From Chitinivibrionales bacterium (GTDB lineage Bacteria; Fibrobacterota; Chitinivibrionia; Chitinivibrionales; WJKA01): DNA of 64,000 nucleotides. Under the pieces are notes generated by a model. It ran no database searches. It was not told the origin of the DNA and worked only from the letters and a program-made list of their open reading frames with translations. Both the position numbers and the translations under genes were made by a program. Below, piece after piece: positions 16,890 through 26,011 of this stretch (positions within the stretch are counted from its first letter, which is position 1; every line of letters starts with the position of its first letter). The stretch is taken from contig WJLZ01000152.1 of assembly GCA_014728215.1 (NCBI GenBank), forward strand, positions 1-64,000, in the 5' to 3' direction.

Positions 16890-18878
16890 ATGTCGGACCA
16901 ACCGAAACAAGGATCAATGACATCTCTGATGAGTGAAAAACGCAAATTTCCGCCGCCGGAAGAACTCAAGAAGATTGCACACATTTCGAATTTGGAACAG
17001 TATCAGGAAATGTATGATCGTTCGATCAACGATCCTGATGGATTCTGGATGGAACAGGCAGAGACACTGGACTGGTTTAAAAAGCCAACGAAAGTACGCG
17101 AGTACAATTGGGATACCAAAGGACGAAATGTAAATCACACCTGGTTTGCAGATGGTGATTTGAATGTATCTTACAACTGCCTCGACCGTCATCTAAAAGA
17201 TCGTGGTGACAAAGCTGCGCTTATATGGCAGGGCGATGAACCCGATGAAGAGAAAACTATCACCTTCAAGCAGCTTCATGAAGATGTCTGCAAATTCGCC
17301 AACGTACTCAAAGGTCTCGGCGTGAAAAAAGGCGATCGTGTTTGTATCTATCTTGGCATGGTAACCGAGCTTCCTGTAGCGATGCTCGCCTGTACCCGTA
17401 TCGGTGCAATCCATTCGATCGTTTTTGGTGGATTCAGTGCTGATTCGCTTCGTGACCGGATCAACGATTCCCAGTGTAAAATTCTTATCACCGCCAATGT
17501 TTCGAAACGTGCGGGTAAGGATGTTCTTCTGAAGCAGATTGCTGATGAAGCTGTTAAAGATACGCCGAGCATCGAAAAAGTGATCGTTATTCAGAGAACC
17601 GATTCCGAATGTGCCATGACCGAAGGTCGTGACGTTTTCTACGGCGATGTTATGAAAGATGCATCGGCCGAGTGTGAAGCCGAACACATCAATGCAGAAG
17701 ATACTCTCTTTATTCTCTATACTTCAGGTTCAACCGGCAAGCCCAAGGGTGTTGTCCACACAACCGCAGGCTACCTTCTCTACACAAGCCTGACCCATAA
17801 ATATATCTTCGATATTCACGAAGATGACATTTACTGCTGTGCCGCCGATATCGGTTGGATAACCGGTCACAGCTACATTGTCTATGGTCCGCTCTGCAAC
17901 GGTACGACCTCGGTAATGTTCGAGAGCACACCGATGTATCCTGATGCAGGACGGTACTGGCAGATGATCGACAAATTCAAGATTACTCAATTCTACACTG
18001 CGCCTACCGCTATTCGTGCACTGATTCGTCAGGGCGACCAGTGGCCGGCAAAATATGACATGAGCAGCCTGAAAGTGCTCGGTTCAGTTGGTGAGCCGAT
18101 CAATCCTGAGGCATGGATGTGGTACTATGAAAAGGTCGGTAAAGGCCGCTGTCCGATTGTGGACACCTGGTGGCAGACCGAAACCGGTGGTATCCTCATT
18201 TCGCCGCTTCCCGGAGCGACGCCGCTCAAACCCGGTAGCGCCAACCGTCCGTTCTTCGGTGTTGAACCGGTGATCCTTCGTGATGACAGCAGTGAAGCCG
18301 AAAAAAATGAAGGCGGCAAGCTCTGTATCAAGAAGCCATGGCCTTCGATGATGCGTACCACCTGGGGTGATCATGATCGGTTTATGGATGTTTATTTCAG
18401 CATGTATGAGAATCTCTATTTCACCGGTGACGGCTGCCGTGTTGATGAAGAGGGTGATTACTGGTTGATGGGCCGTATTGATGACGTTGTAAACGTATCG
18501 GGTCATCGTATCGGTACTGCTGAAGTTGAAAGTGCGCTTGTCAGCCACAGCAAAGTATCTGAAGCTGCTGTTGCTCCCATGCCCCACGAGATTAAGGGAC
18601 AGGGACTCTATGCCTACGTAACTCTTGTTGACGGTGTCACCGAAAGCGAAGAACTGAAAAAAGAGCTTGTCAAACATGTCCGTAAGGAGATTGGTCCGAT
18701 TGCAGCTCCTGATAAAATTCAGTTTGCACCATCACTGCCCAAGACACGTTCCGGTAAGATCATGCGTCGTATTCTCCGCAAAATAGCCGAAGGTGTGAGC
18801 GACAGAGGAACTCTGGGCGACACATCTACACTTGCAGATCCTTCGGTAGTCGATTCTCTTATCGAAGGTCGTCAGTAG
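16890..18878 (+). CDS. acs: Acetyl-CoA synthetase (AMP-forming)
   Basis: A 662-residue enzyme making acetyl-CoA from acetate, ATP and CoA. I chose the ATG at 16890 because AAAGGAG lies just upstream and the length then matches the family; an in-frame ATG at 16806 would add 28 unrelated residues. The AMP-binding signature is [15 protein letters not shown], with WWQTETGG for the adenylate site, [15 protein letters not shown] at the hinge, and [11 protein letters not shown] near the end with the Lys that is acetylated in regulated Acs enzymes. A strong terminator follows, and an OFA-family transporter begins 94 bases downstream. Confidence 0.97.
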   Translation: MSDQPKQGSMTSLMSEKRKFPPPEELKKIAHISNLEQYQEMYDRSINDPDGFWMEQAETLDWFKKPTKVREYNWDTKGRNVNHTWFADGDLNVSYNCLDRHLKDRGDKAALIWQGDEPDEEKTITFKQLHEDVCKFANVLKGLGVKKGDRVCIYLGMVTELPVAMLACTRIGAIHSIVFGGFSADSLRDRINDSQCKILITANVSKRAGKDVLLKQIADEAVKDTPSIEKVIVIQRTDSECAMTEGRDVFYGDVMKDASAECEAEHINAEDTLFILYTSGSTGKPKGVVHTTAGYLLYTSLTHKYIFDIHEDDIYCCAADIGWITGHSYIVYGPLCNGTTSVMFESTPMYPDAGRYWQMIDKFKITQFYTAPTAIRALIRQGDQWPAKYDMSSLKVLGSVGEPINPEAWMWYYEKVGKGRCPIVDTWWQTETGGILISPLPGATPLKPGSANRPFFGVEPVILRDDSSEAEKNEGGKLCIKKPWPSMMRTTWGDHDRFMDVYFSMYENLYFTGDGCRVDEEGDYWLMGRIDDVVNVSGHRIGTAEVESALVSHSKVSEAAVAPMPHEIKGQGLYAYVTLVDGVTESEELKKELVKHVRKEIGPIAAPDKIQFAPSLPKTRSGKIMRRILRKIAEGVSDRGTLGDTSTLADPSVVDSLIEGRQ

Positions 18879-18900
18879 TAATTAATCTGGTACATTACGG

Positions 18901-18939
18901 CGCCGGGCGTTTTTTTAATGAAACGCGCCCGGCGTTTTT
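18901..18939 (+). terminator. Rho-independent terminator after acs
   Basis: CGCCGGGCG (18901-18909) pairs perfectly with CGCCCGGCG (18926-18934), followed by five T. It ends acs transcription, so the downstream transporter probably depends on readthrough or on its own promoter. Confidence 0.9.
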
Positions 18940-18971
18940 CACGTTTTATCTGCTGAAAGGACTGCCGTATT

Positions 18972-20279
18972 ATGGCTGATCAAAAGGTACAAAACCGGTG
19001 GCTTGTCGTAGTGGGCGCAGTACTTGTCCAACTGTGCCTCGGAGCTATCTATGCATGGAGTGTATTTACTAAAAAGATTACGGTTCCACTTGCGGAAGGC
19101 GGAGAATATGGATTCTCTGCAACGCAGGCTGCCTGGATTTTTTCTGCAGGACTGGCAACTTTTGCTATTGTTATGGTTCTTGTAGGACCATGGGCAAAAA
19201 AAGAACCCCGGAAAGCAACGATGCTCGGGGGATTTGTTTTGGGTTTGGGTTACATACTTGGAGGATTTTTTGGAAGCAGTTTTGCTGCCCAGTTTATCTG
19301 CATCGGAGTTATCGGCGGTGCGGGTATCGGTATAGCCTATGTTGTGCCCATTGCAGTCGGACTCAAATGGTTCCCCGACAAAAAAGGGATGATCGCGGGC
19401 CTTGGTGTCGCCGGATTCGGTTTCGGTGCAACGATCTGGGTTAAACTCGCCGGTTCCTGGTTCGGTGGCCTTTTAAATACAACCAGTTTTTTTGGTCTTC
19501 CCGGTGTTCAGAGCGTTTTCCTGATCTATGGGATTATCTTTGCCTTGGTCGTTTTAATTGGGAGTCTGGTGATGATTGATCCGCCGGAGGGATATTTGCC
19601 GACGGGATGGGAACCGCCTTCTGCAGCTTCAGGCAAACCTGGGACAGTCGACATGACCAGTAAAGAGATGCTCGGTACCCCGCAGTATTATATGCTTCTT
19701 CTCATGTTCACCGGATCCGGCCTTGCCGGTCTGATGGTCATCTACTGTATCCGTCTCTTTGGTATCGATGCTCTTCAGGCAAGCGGTGTTGCAACAGCTC
19801 AAAGTGCTGCAACGATCGCTGGAACCGCAATGGCCTGGTATGCCATATTCAACGGCCTGGGAAGAATCGTCTGGGGAACTGTCTCCGATAAAATCGGCCG
19901 TAAGATGGCCCTTTTCGCCATGTGTCTGCTTCAGGGGATAATCATGCTCCTTTTTCTGAAAATGGGCGGAACGGTTATCGGCTTGATAGTGGGAGCAAGC
20001 GTCATCGGATTTAATTTTGGTGGTAATTTCTCACTCTTTCCAACGGCAACCTCAGATTTCTTCGGAACGAAAAACCTCGGTCCCAACTACGGATGGGTAT
20101 TTCTGGCATACGCTATTGCCGGTATTGCCGGTCCGCAGGTTGCCGGTTTTTTCAAAGATGCCGCCGCCAAATCGGGCGCGGGAGTTGAGGCTTGGCGACA
20201 ACCTTTTATCATCGCATCAGTTGCCTGCCTTATCGCTGCAGGAATTGCACTTGCGCTGAAACCGCCGAAAAAAGCATAA
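18972..20279 (+). CDS. MFS transporter, OFA (oxalate/formate antiporter-like) family
   Basis: A 435-residue, 12-helix major facilitator. The N-terminal LGAIYAWSVFTKKI and GGAGIGIAYVVPIAVGLKWF are characteristic of the OFA family, and the loop DKIGRKM is the MFS motif A of the second half. OFA members carry small carboxylates such as oxalate, formate or pyruvate, and many have unknown substrates. Next to acs the likely cargo is acetate or another monocarboxylate; with the one-carbon block downstream, formate is also possible. An AAAGGA site precedes the ATG. Confidence 0.88.
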   Translation: MADQKVQNRWLVVVGAVLVQLCLGAIYAWSVFTKKITVPLAEGGEYGFSATQAAWIFSAGLATFAIVMVLVGPWAKKEPRKATMLGGFVLGLGYILGGFFGSSFAAQFICIGVIGGAGIGIAYVVPIAVGLKWFPDKKGMIAGLGVAGFGFGATIWVKLAGSWFGGLLNTTSFFGLPGVQSVFLIYGIIFALVVLIGSLVMIDPPEGYLPTGWEPPSAASGKPGTVDMTSKEMLGTPQYYMLLLMFTGSGLAGLMVIYCIRLFGIDALQASGVATAQSAATIAGTAMAWYAIFNGLGRIVWGTVSDKIGRKMALFAMCLLQGIIMLLFLKMGGTVIGLIVGASVIGFNFGGNFSLFPTATSDFFGTKNLGPNYGWVFLAYAIAGIAGPQVAGFFKDAAAKSGAGVEAWRQPFIIASVACLIAAGIALALKPPKKA

Positions 20280-20295
20280 GATAATGATAGCGGTG

Positions 20296-20369
20296 TAAGA
20301 TTACGGGGAAAGATTACGATATAAGAAAAATCAGTATTTCTCATATTCAATCTTAACCCGTAATCTTTA
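20296..20369. repeat. Inverted repeat between convergent genes
   Basis: AAGATTACGGG (20297-20307) pairs with CCCGTAATCTT (20357-20367), an 11-bp perfect stem, with an extra partial copy AAAGATTACG in the loop. It lies between the converging transporter and the small hypothetical gene, and its right arm touches that gene's stop codon. It may act as a two-way transcription stop, although no T-run follows. Confidence 0.5.
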
Positions 20370-20666
20370 CCCTTTATCCTCCTCTACACGTTCCCAATGA
20401 AGCTCAAAAGTCGTATCGAACCGGGTGTAGTCAAAGGTCATCGTCTTGCCCTCACCCTCGGATAACCCTTCCTCTTCTTTCCAGTAGGTAAGCGTTATGG
20501 CGGGGACCATTCGGGGGTCTTGTGTTACAGGATGGTCTTCAACATTGACATACCCCTCTTTTTCGATAATGACTTTCCAGAGCGTGCCGAATTTTTTACT
20601 CCGGACATACTCACCTTTATGAGGGATTCCTTTTTCCTTGCGGATAATTTCCCAGGGATCATCCAT
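20367..20666 (-). CDS. Small hypothetical protein
   Basis: A 99-residue acidic soluble protein without signal peptide or membrane segment. I do not recognise the family. It begins MDDPWEIIRKEKGIPHKGEY, has a central strand-rich part with several aromatic residues, and ends in FELHWERVEEDKG. I treat it as real because a strong AAGGAG site lies at the right distance before the ATG. It is transcribed alone, divergent from gcvT and convergent with the OFA transporter. Confidence 0.65.
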   Translation of the reverse strand: MDDPWEIIRKEKGIPHKGEYVRSKKFGTLWKVIIEKEGYVNVEDHPVTQDPRMVPAITLTYWKEEEGLSEGEGKTMTFDYTRFDTTFELHWERVEEDKG

Positions 20667-20823
20667 GGCATGTCTCCTTGAACAAGGCAGTAATATCTTC
20701 AGGATAATAAAATAATATTTCGCCCTTTAGCTTCTCGCCTCTTCCATTTGAATTCCAGCTTTGTTTTATATATTTTGAAACACTCCTTTTCTTTGAAACG
20801 ACTTACCACATGTTAAGTGTCTT

Positions 20824-21912
20824 ATGAAAAAAACAGCATTATATGAAAAACATGTCGATCTCGGCGCTAAAATGGCCCCCTTTGGAGGATTTGAAATGCC
20901 GATACAGTACAAAGGCATTATTAAAGAGCATGAAGCGGCCCGCGATGCTGCCGCCCTGTTCGATACCTGCCATATGGGAGAAATACAAATTTCGGGCCCC
21001 GCGGCCTGTTCCGACCTGAATCGGATCACGACCTGCGATGTTCCCGGTTGTGCTGTAGGCCGATGCCGCAATGGATTTATGTGTAATGAACGTGGCGGGG
21101 TTATCGACGATCTCATCATCTATCGCTTCGACGAGAATGATTTTATGATGGTGGTCAATGCAGGAACACAGGATTCCGACCTGAAATGGATTCAATCGCG
21201 GGTATCGGCGGATACGAAGGTTGAAAAGATCCCTTATGCCAAACTCGATCTTCAGGGCCCGAAATCTCCTCCGATCATGCAGAAAGTGGTAGACTGCGAT
21301 TTGTCGGATATGAAATCGTATACACACCGAACGTGCAAAATCAATAGCCACACAGTTCTTATCAGCCGGACCGGCTATACCGGAGAAATCGGCTTTGAGC
21401 TTTATTGCGAGCAGGATGCTGCTCCGGGCATCTGGAATATGCTCATAAAATTGGGGGCAGAACCAGCAGGTCTCGGTGCCCGGGATACACTCCGGCTCGA
21501 GATGTGTTTTCCTCTCTTTGGTCACGAAATGGATGAACATCGCAATCCCGGAGAGATGGGATTCGGTAAGTTGATCGACTGCTCCAAAGAGTTTGTCGGC
21601 AGCTCAGTCGTTTGCGATAAAAGCAGACATAAGCAGAGCCTTGTTGCAATCGAATTCGATGGCCGGCGGGCGGCTCGTCATGGCGACAAAATAATCGACC
21701 CCTCCGGAAAAGAAACAGGAATAATAACCAGTGGCTCTTATTCGCCTTCATTACAAAAAGCCATAGCCCTGGGTTATGTATCCCCGGAGCAGGCTTCGCC
21801 CGGCACCAAAATAATCGCCCGGGGTGAACGCAATGAGTTAGCAGGCTCAATTGTCGAAAAGCCCTTTTACAAAAGGGCTACCCGCTGGAAAAAAATTATC
21901 GATTTTTTTTAA
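20824..21912 (+). CDS. gcvT: Glycine cleavage system T protein (aminomethyltransferase)
   Basis: A 362-residue aminomethyltransferase that releases ammonia and passes the methylene group from the H-protein-bound intermediate to tetrahydrofolate. It shows the family start KTALYEKHVDLGAKMAPFGG, then DLIIYRFDEN and VVNAGTQDSDLKWI in the folate pocket, and RTGYTGEIGFELY and GLGARDTLRLE further on. Length is normal. No good ribosome site precedes the ATG at 20824. It is first in the one-carbon gene block and is separated from gcvPA by a 235-base gap with repeats. Confidence 0.95.
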   Translation: MKKTALYEKHVDLGAKMAPFGGFEMPIQYKGIIKEHEAARDAAALFDTCHMGEIQISGPAACSDLNRITTCDVPGCAVGRCRNGFMCNERGGVIDDLIIYRFDENDFMMVVNAGTQDSDLKWIQSRVSADTKVEKIPYAKLDLQGPKSPPIMQKVVDCDLSDMKSYTHRTCKINSHTVLISRTGYTGEIGFELYCEQDAAPGIWNMLIKLGAEPAGLGARDTLRLEMCFPLFGHEMDEHRNPGEMGFGKLIDCSKEFVGSSVVCDKSRHKQSLVAIEFDGRRAARHGDKIIDPSGKETGIITSGSYSPSLQKAIALGYVSPEQASPGTKIIARGERNELAGSIVEKPFYKRATRWKKIIDFF

Positions 21913-21916
21913 GAGG

Positions 21917-22123
21917 ATAGAACGCTGATAACGCAGATTGCGCGGATCTTCGCTGATGATGAGAGCGTGCAATATCGAATACTGAACAAGGAATAATGAA
22001 GTAAAGAATTTAATCCGATCTTTTTTCCCTTTTCTTCGACATTTAAAACTCCTTATTCATTATTCAATATCTTCATTTCTCCTGATCTCAGATCGGCGAA
22101 AATCAGCAAAATCGGCGTTCTAT
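21917..22123. repeat. Large imperfect inverted repeat between gcvT and gcvPA
   Basis: ATAGAACGCTGATAACGC starts the left arm at 21917, and its near-complement ends the right arm at 22123 (GGCGTTCTAT). Inside it a second pair is visible: an ATATCGAATACTG ... GGAATAATGAAG block on the left answers CTTATTCATTATTCAATATCTTCAT on the right as a looser complement (given here only as position 22050-22074). GAACGCTGATRACGC recurs at 25903-25920 and GGARTAATGAAGTAA at 33040, so these are members of a dispersed family. Confidence 0.5.
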
Positions 22124-22147
22124 TCCGTTCATTAACAAAGGACCGAC

Positions 22148-23485
22148 ATGGCATACATTGCAAATACCCCTCATCAACAGCAGGAGATGCTCAAGAAATG
22201 CGGAGCAAAATCCATGAGTGATCTTTTCGCCGATATCCCCGCCCCGCTTCGGTTATTGTCGCTTGATATCCCCAAAGGCAAATCCGAATTTGAGGTTATG
22301 CGCTACTTTGAAGAGCTTGCATCCCGGAATTACTCGCATCTGACCAGTTTTTTAGGCGGGGGATTTTATGACCATTTCATTCCGGCTGCTGTTGATGCAC
22401 TTACCGGACGGAGCGAGTTTTATACTTCCTATACCCCCTATCAGCCCGAGCTTTCGCAAGGCACCCTTCAAGCCTATTATGAATACCAGAGCCATATCTG
22501 CAGACTGACCGATATGCAGGTATCCAATGCATCGCTCTACGACGGCGGCACGGCTCTCTACGAAGCTTGTCAGATGGCTATCTCGGCTACCCGGCGGCGG
22601 AAAATTGTCATGGACGGCGGTGTTAATCCGATCTACCGCAAAATGATCTATTCCTACGCCGCAAATCTCTCGATCGATTTTCATGAAGTTCCGGTCAGTC
22701 ACGGCCAGAGTGAACGCCACAAAATATTCGAACTTCTCGACAACGACACCGCAGCGGTAATCCTTCAAAACCCTAATTTCTTCGGGGTTGTCGACGATCA
22801 CACCGACATTGTCAAGAAATGTCATGAGCATGGCGCTCTTGCTATCCAGTCGGTGAATCCCATTGCTGCGGCACTTCTTAAGTCTCCCGGTGAAATAGGT
22901 GTCGATATCGCCACTGGTGAAGGCCAGCCGCTTGGTATTCCGCTCTCGTTTGGCGGCCCCTATCTGGGATTCATGGCCTCAACAAAGAAACTCGCCCGTA
23001 AGATGCCCGGACGAATTGTCGGAAAAACACTCGACCGTAACGGCAAAGAAGGCTTTGTTCTGACACTCCAGGCCCGGGAACAGCATATCCGTCGCGAAAA
23101 AGCAACATCGAATATCTGCACCAACCAGGCATTATGCGCGTTGAGAGCACATATCTATCTGAGCCTTATGGGAACGCAGGGGCTTAAAAAGACTGCAAAA
23201 CTATGCCTTGACAAAGCACACTACGCCAAACAGCGCATTAAAGCCATCCCCTGTGTGCAGGTCATGGAATCATCGCCTACCTTTCATGAATTCACCATCC
23301 GTCTGCCCATGGATGCCGGCGAATGTGTCGGGAAAATGATCGAAAAGGGCTTTGCCGCAGGATTTCCTCTTGGTCGCTATTATCCGGGAATGGAAAACTA
23401 CCTGCTGGTGGCGGTAACCGAAAAAAGAACAAAATCCGAAATCGGCACGTTTGCCGAAGCACTCGAGGAGGTTGTATGTCGGTAA
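22148..23485 (+). CDS. gcvPA: Glycine dehydrogenase (decarboxylating) subunit 1
   Basis: A 445-residue alpha subunit of the two-subunit P protein. It contains FLGGGFYDHFIPAAVDAL, TPYQPELSQGTLQAYYEYQ and GEGQPLGIPLSFGGPYLGFM, all typical of GcvPA. With GcvPB it decarboxylates glycine and loads the aminomethyl group onto lipoyl-GcvH. An AAAGGA site lies before the ATG. Its last codons overlap the gcvPB start by ten bases, which implies coupled translation and a one-to-one complex. Confidence 0.97.
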   Translation: MAYIANTPHQQQEMLKKCGAKSMSDLFADIPAPLRLLSLDIPKGKSEFEVMRYFEELASRNYSHLTSFLGGGFYDHFIPAAVDALTGRSEFYTSYTPYQPELSQGTLQAYYEYQSHICRLTDMQVSNASLYDGGTALYEACQMAISATRRRKIVMDGGVNPIYRKMIYSYAANLSIDFHEVPVSHGQSERHKIFELLDNDTAAVILQNPNFFGVVDDHTDIVKKCHEHGALAIQSVNPIAAALLKSPGEIGVDIATGEGQPLGIPLSFGGPYLGFMASTKKLARKMPGRIVGKTLDRNGKEGFVLTLQAREQHIRREKATSNICTNQALCALRAHIYLSLMGTQGLKKTAKLCLDKAHYAKQRIKAIPCVQVMESSPTFHEFTIRLPMDAGECVGKMIEKGFAAGFPLGRYYPGMENYLLVAVTEKRTKSEIGTFAEALEEVVCR

Positions 23486-24924
23486 TATTCAGAAAATCCG
23501 TTAAAGAAAGAACCGGAGTCAACCTTCCGGCAACCGACGTTCCCATTAACATAGAAATCGACGAAAAGTATGCCCGCTCTACCGAATTGAATCTCAGTGA
23601 ACTTTCCGAACTCGATGTGGTTCGTCATTTCACCGAGCTTTCGAGGAAAAATTTCGGTGTGGATACTAATTTCTATCCCCTTGGTTCCTGCACCATGAAA
23701 TATAACCCTAAAATCAATGAGAAAATTGCCCAGCTCGCGGGCTTCGCCGAACTCCATCCCCTTCTCCCCCAGCTTCGACGGGGCGGAATGCTGACCCAGG
23801 GAGCCCTTACCGTACTTTACGAATTGGAAGGGTTGCTTAACGAGATTACCGGTATGGATGCTTTCACGCTGCAGCCCTTGGCCGGTGCTCACGGGGAACT
23901 CACCGGAATGATGCTTATAGCCGCCTACCACAAAAACAAAGGCAATAAAAAAACCGAAGTGCTTATTCCCGATGAAGCACATGGGACGAATCCCTCGAGT
24001 GCGGCAACCGCAGGTTATGCGGTGCGTGCAGTGCCGACCAATGCAAAAACCGGGGCTCTCGATGTTGCAAAGCTCGAAGAAATGATCACCGATGAAACGG
24101 CTGCACTCATGTTGACCAACCCCAACACGCTGGGTATATTCAATGCTGATATCGCAAAAATCGCCGACATTGTTCACAGCCACGATGCACTTCTCTACTA
24201 TGACGGCGCCAATCTGAATGCTGTTTTGGGCAAATTCCGTCCGGGTGACGCCAATTTCGATGTTGTTCATCTCAATCTTCATAAGACATTTTCGACTCCC
24301 CATGGTGGCGGTGGTCCCGGTTCCGGACCGGTGGGCGTGAAAAAACATCTCGAAAAATTCCTCCCGATTTCCCGTATCGTGAAAAGAAACGACAGCACCT
24401 ATGCCCTCAATTATGATTACCCCGACTCTATCGGCTATATCGCTCCATTCTATGGAAATTTTTCCGTCTGTCTCAAGGCCTATGCCTATATCCTGAGCCT
24501 GGGTGCTGAAGGTCTTGTGCGGGTATCTGAAAATGCAGTGCTCAATGCAAATTATCTCATGCACAGTCTGAAAAATCATTATGATATTCCTCATCTGCGC
24601 ACCTGCATGCACGAGTTTGTAATCTCGGCAAAAAAACAGGTCGAACATGGCATTCATGCCCTGGATATTGCCAAGGGACTTATCGACAAAGGATTCCATC
24701 CGCCAACAGCCTATTTCCCGCTCATCGTTAAAGAGGCACTCATGATCGAACCGACCGAAACAGAGAGCAAGGAAACGCTGGATGCATTCGCTCAGGCAAT
24801 GCTTGAACTGGCACAGGAAGCCCGGGATAATCCCGAAAAGCTTACAAAAGCTCCCCTCTCAACGCCGGTAACCCGGCTGGATGAAGTCAGGGCGGCAAAG
24901 GATATGGATTTTGCCGATATATAA
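23476..24924 (+). CDS. gcvPB: Glycine dehydrogenase (decarboxylating) subunit 2
   Basis: A 482-residue beta subunit carrying the pyridoxal phosphate. The PLP lysine sits in LNLHKTFSTPHGGGGPGSGP, and the family phrases NFYPLGSCTMKYNPK and PDEAHGTNPSSA are present. I use the ATG at 23476, directly after GAGGAGG inside gcvPA; the open frame extends 51 codons further upstream but that part only repeats gcvPA coding sequence in another frame. No gcvH or lipoamide dehydrogenase gene lies in this window, so the other two parts of the system must be elsewhere. Confidence 0.97.
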   Translation: MSVIFRKSVKERTGVNLPATDVPINIEIDEKYARSTELNLSELSELDVVRHFTELSRKNFGVDTNFYPLGSCTMKYNPKINEKIAQLAGFAELHPLLPQLRRGGMLTQGALTVLYELEGLLNEITGMDAFTLQPLAGAHGELTGMMLIAAYHKNKGNKKTEVLIPDEAHGTNPSSAATAGYAVRAVPTNAKTGALDVAKLEEMITDETAALMLTNPNTLGIFNADIAKIADIVHSHDALLYYDGANLNAVLGKFRPGDANFDVVHLNLHKTFSTPHGGGGPGSGPVGVKKHLEKFLPISRIVKRNDSTYALNYDYPDSIGYIAPFYGNFSVCLKAYAYILSLGAEGLVRVSENAVLNANYLMHSLKNHYDIPHLRTCMHEFVISAKKQVEHGIHALDIAKGLIDKGFHPPTAYFPLIVKEALMIEPTETESKETLDAFAQAMLELAQEARDNPEKLTKAPLSTPVTRLDEVRAAKDMDFADI

Positions 24925-25026
24925 AAATCGAACTCCATAAAATCGCCTCTCTCCAAACTCACTTCCCTCCCTAATATTATTTTTGTGTGCCTGAGTACTG
25001 GTTTCACTAACAGGAGGAGATTTTTA

Positions 25027-25911
25027 ATGGCAGCCCGGATTATCGACGGCAAACAGGTATCGCAGAATATTCGTGAAGAACTCAAAAAGGAAGTCGAAAA
25101 GCTAAAATCAGAGGGAATACCCCCCGGATTGGGCGTTATCCTTTTAGGAGACGACCCGGCATCACAATCCTACGTGCGGGGAAAAGAACGTACCTGTGAA
25201 GACCTCGGGATTTATTCGGATAACAATCATCTTCCTGCCGAAACTACTCAGCAGGAGCTTCTGGAGCTTATCCACCGGATGAATAATGATCCTAAAATCG
25301 ACGGGATCCTTGTCCAACTGCCGCTGCCGGGGCACTGTGATGAAAAAACAGTCATTGAAGCAATCCTTCCGGAGAAAGATGTCGATGGGTTTCATCCTGT
25401 CTCAATCGGCCGTATGATGGTTGGTGAACCCACATTCCTTCCCTGTACCCCTCACGGTATTATCCAGCTCCTTATCCGCAGTGGGGTCACCATTGAAGGA
25501 GCTCATGCTGTGGTGGTTGGAAGAAGCAATATTGTCGGTAAGCCGATCGCCAACATGCTGATTCAGAAAAAAGAGCACGCCAACGCCACGGTGACCGTCT
25601 GTCATACCCGGACAAAAGACATAGCTTCATACACACGGCAGGGTGATATCATTATCGCCGCAGCAGGAAGGCCCAATACGATTACTGCCGATATGATCAA
25701 GGAAGGCGCCGTTGTAATCGATGTGGGGGTTAACCGGGTCGAAGATGCATCGAAGAAAAAGGGATACCGTCTGGTGGGCGATGTCGATTTTGATGCGGTC
25801 AAAGAAAAAGCAGGTCTGATCACTCCGGTTCCCGGCGGTGTGGGCCCCATGACCATTACCATGCTGATGTATAATACAGTCGAATCGGCGAAGCGAAGAT
25901 TGGAACGCTGA
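25027..25911 (+). CDS. folD: Methylene-THF dehydrogenase / methenyl-THF cyclohydrolase
   Basis: A 294-residue bifunctional enzyme linking methylene-, methenyl- and formyl-tetrahydrofolate. The catalytic SYVRGKERTCED segment gives the Y-x-x-x-K pair, DGILVQLPLP and PCTPHGIIQLL line the folate site, and VVGRSNIVGKP binds NAD(P). The ATG at 25027 follows an AGGAGGAG site; an upstream in-frame ATG at 24985 is rejected. The stop codon falls within a copy of the GAACGCTGATRACGC repeat. It connects the glycine cleavage genes upstream to the formyl-THF genes downstream. Confidence 0.97.
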   Translation: MAARIIDGKQVSQNIREELKKEVEKLKSEGIPPGLGVILLGDDPASQSYVRGKERTCEDLGIYSDNNHLPAETTQQELLELIHRMNNDPKIDGILVQLPLPGHCDEKTVIEAILPEKDVDGFHPVSIGRMMVGEPTFLPCTPHGIIQLLIRSGVTIEGAHAVVVGRSNIVGKPIANMLIQKKEHANATVTVCHTRTKDIASYTRQGDIIIAAAGRPNTITADMIKEGAVVIDVGVNRVEDASKKKGYRLVGDVDFDAVKEKAGLITPVPGGVGPMTITMLMYNTVESAKRRLER

Positions 25912-26011
25912 TGACGCTGAGCTGAGGGATTCGACCTTCTTTTTCCGTGCCTTTCGGTGTGTTCGGAGGGTAAATAATTTCTTAATCATAAAGTAAGGAG
26001 ACAGTTGAGCA

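Noticed and set aside
18972-20279. Dedicated oxalate catabolism locus
   Set aside because: No oxalyl-CoA decarboxylase or formyl-CoA transferase gene is nearby.
20667-20823. Glycine riboswitch before gcvT
   Set aside because: I looked for the paired aptamer pattern and found only AT-rich sequence without the conserved loops.
23398-24699. 433-residue minus-strand reading frame opposite gcvPB
   Set aside because: It mirrors the codon structure of a certain gene, has no recognisable domains and has no ribosome site.
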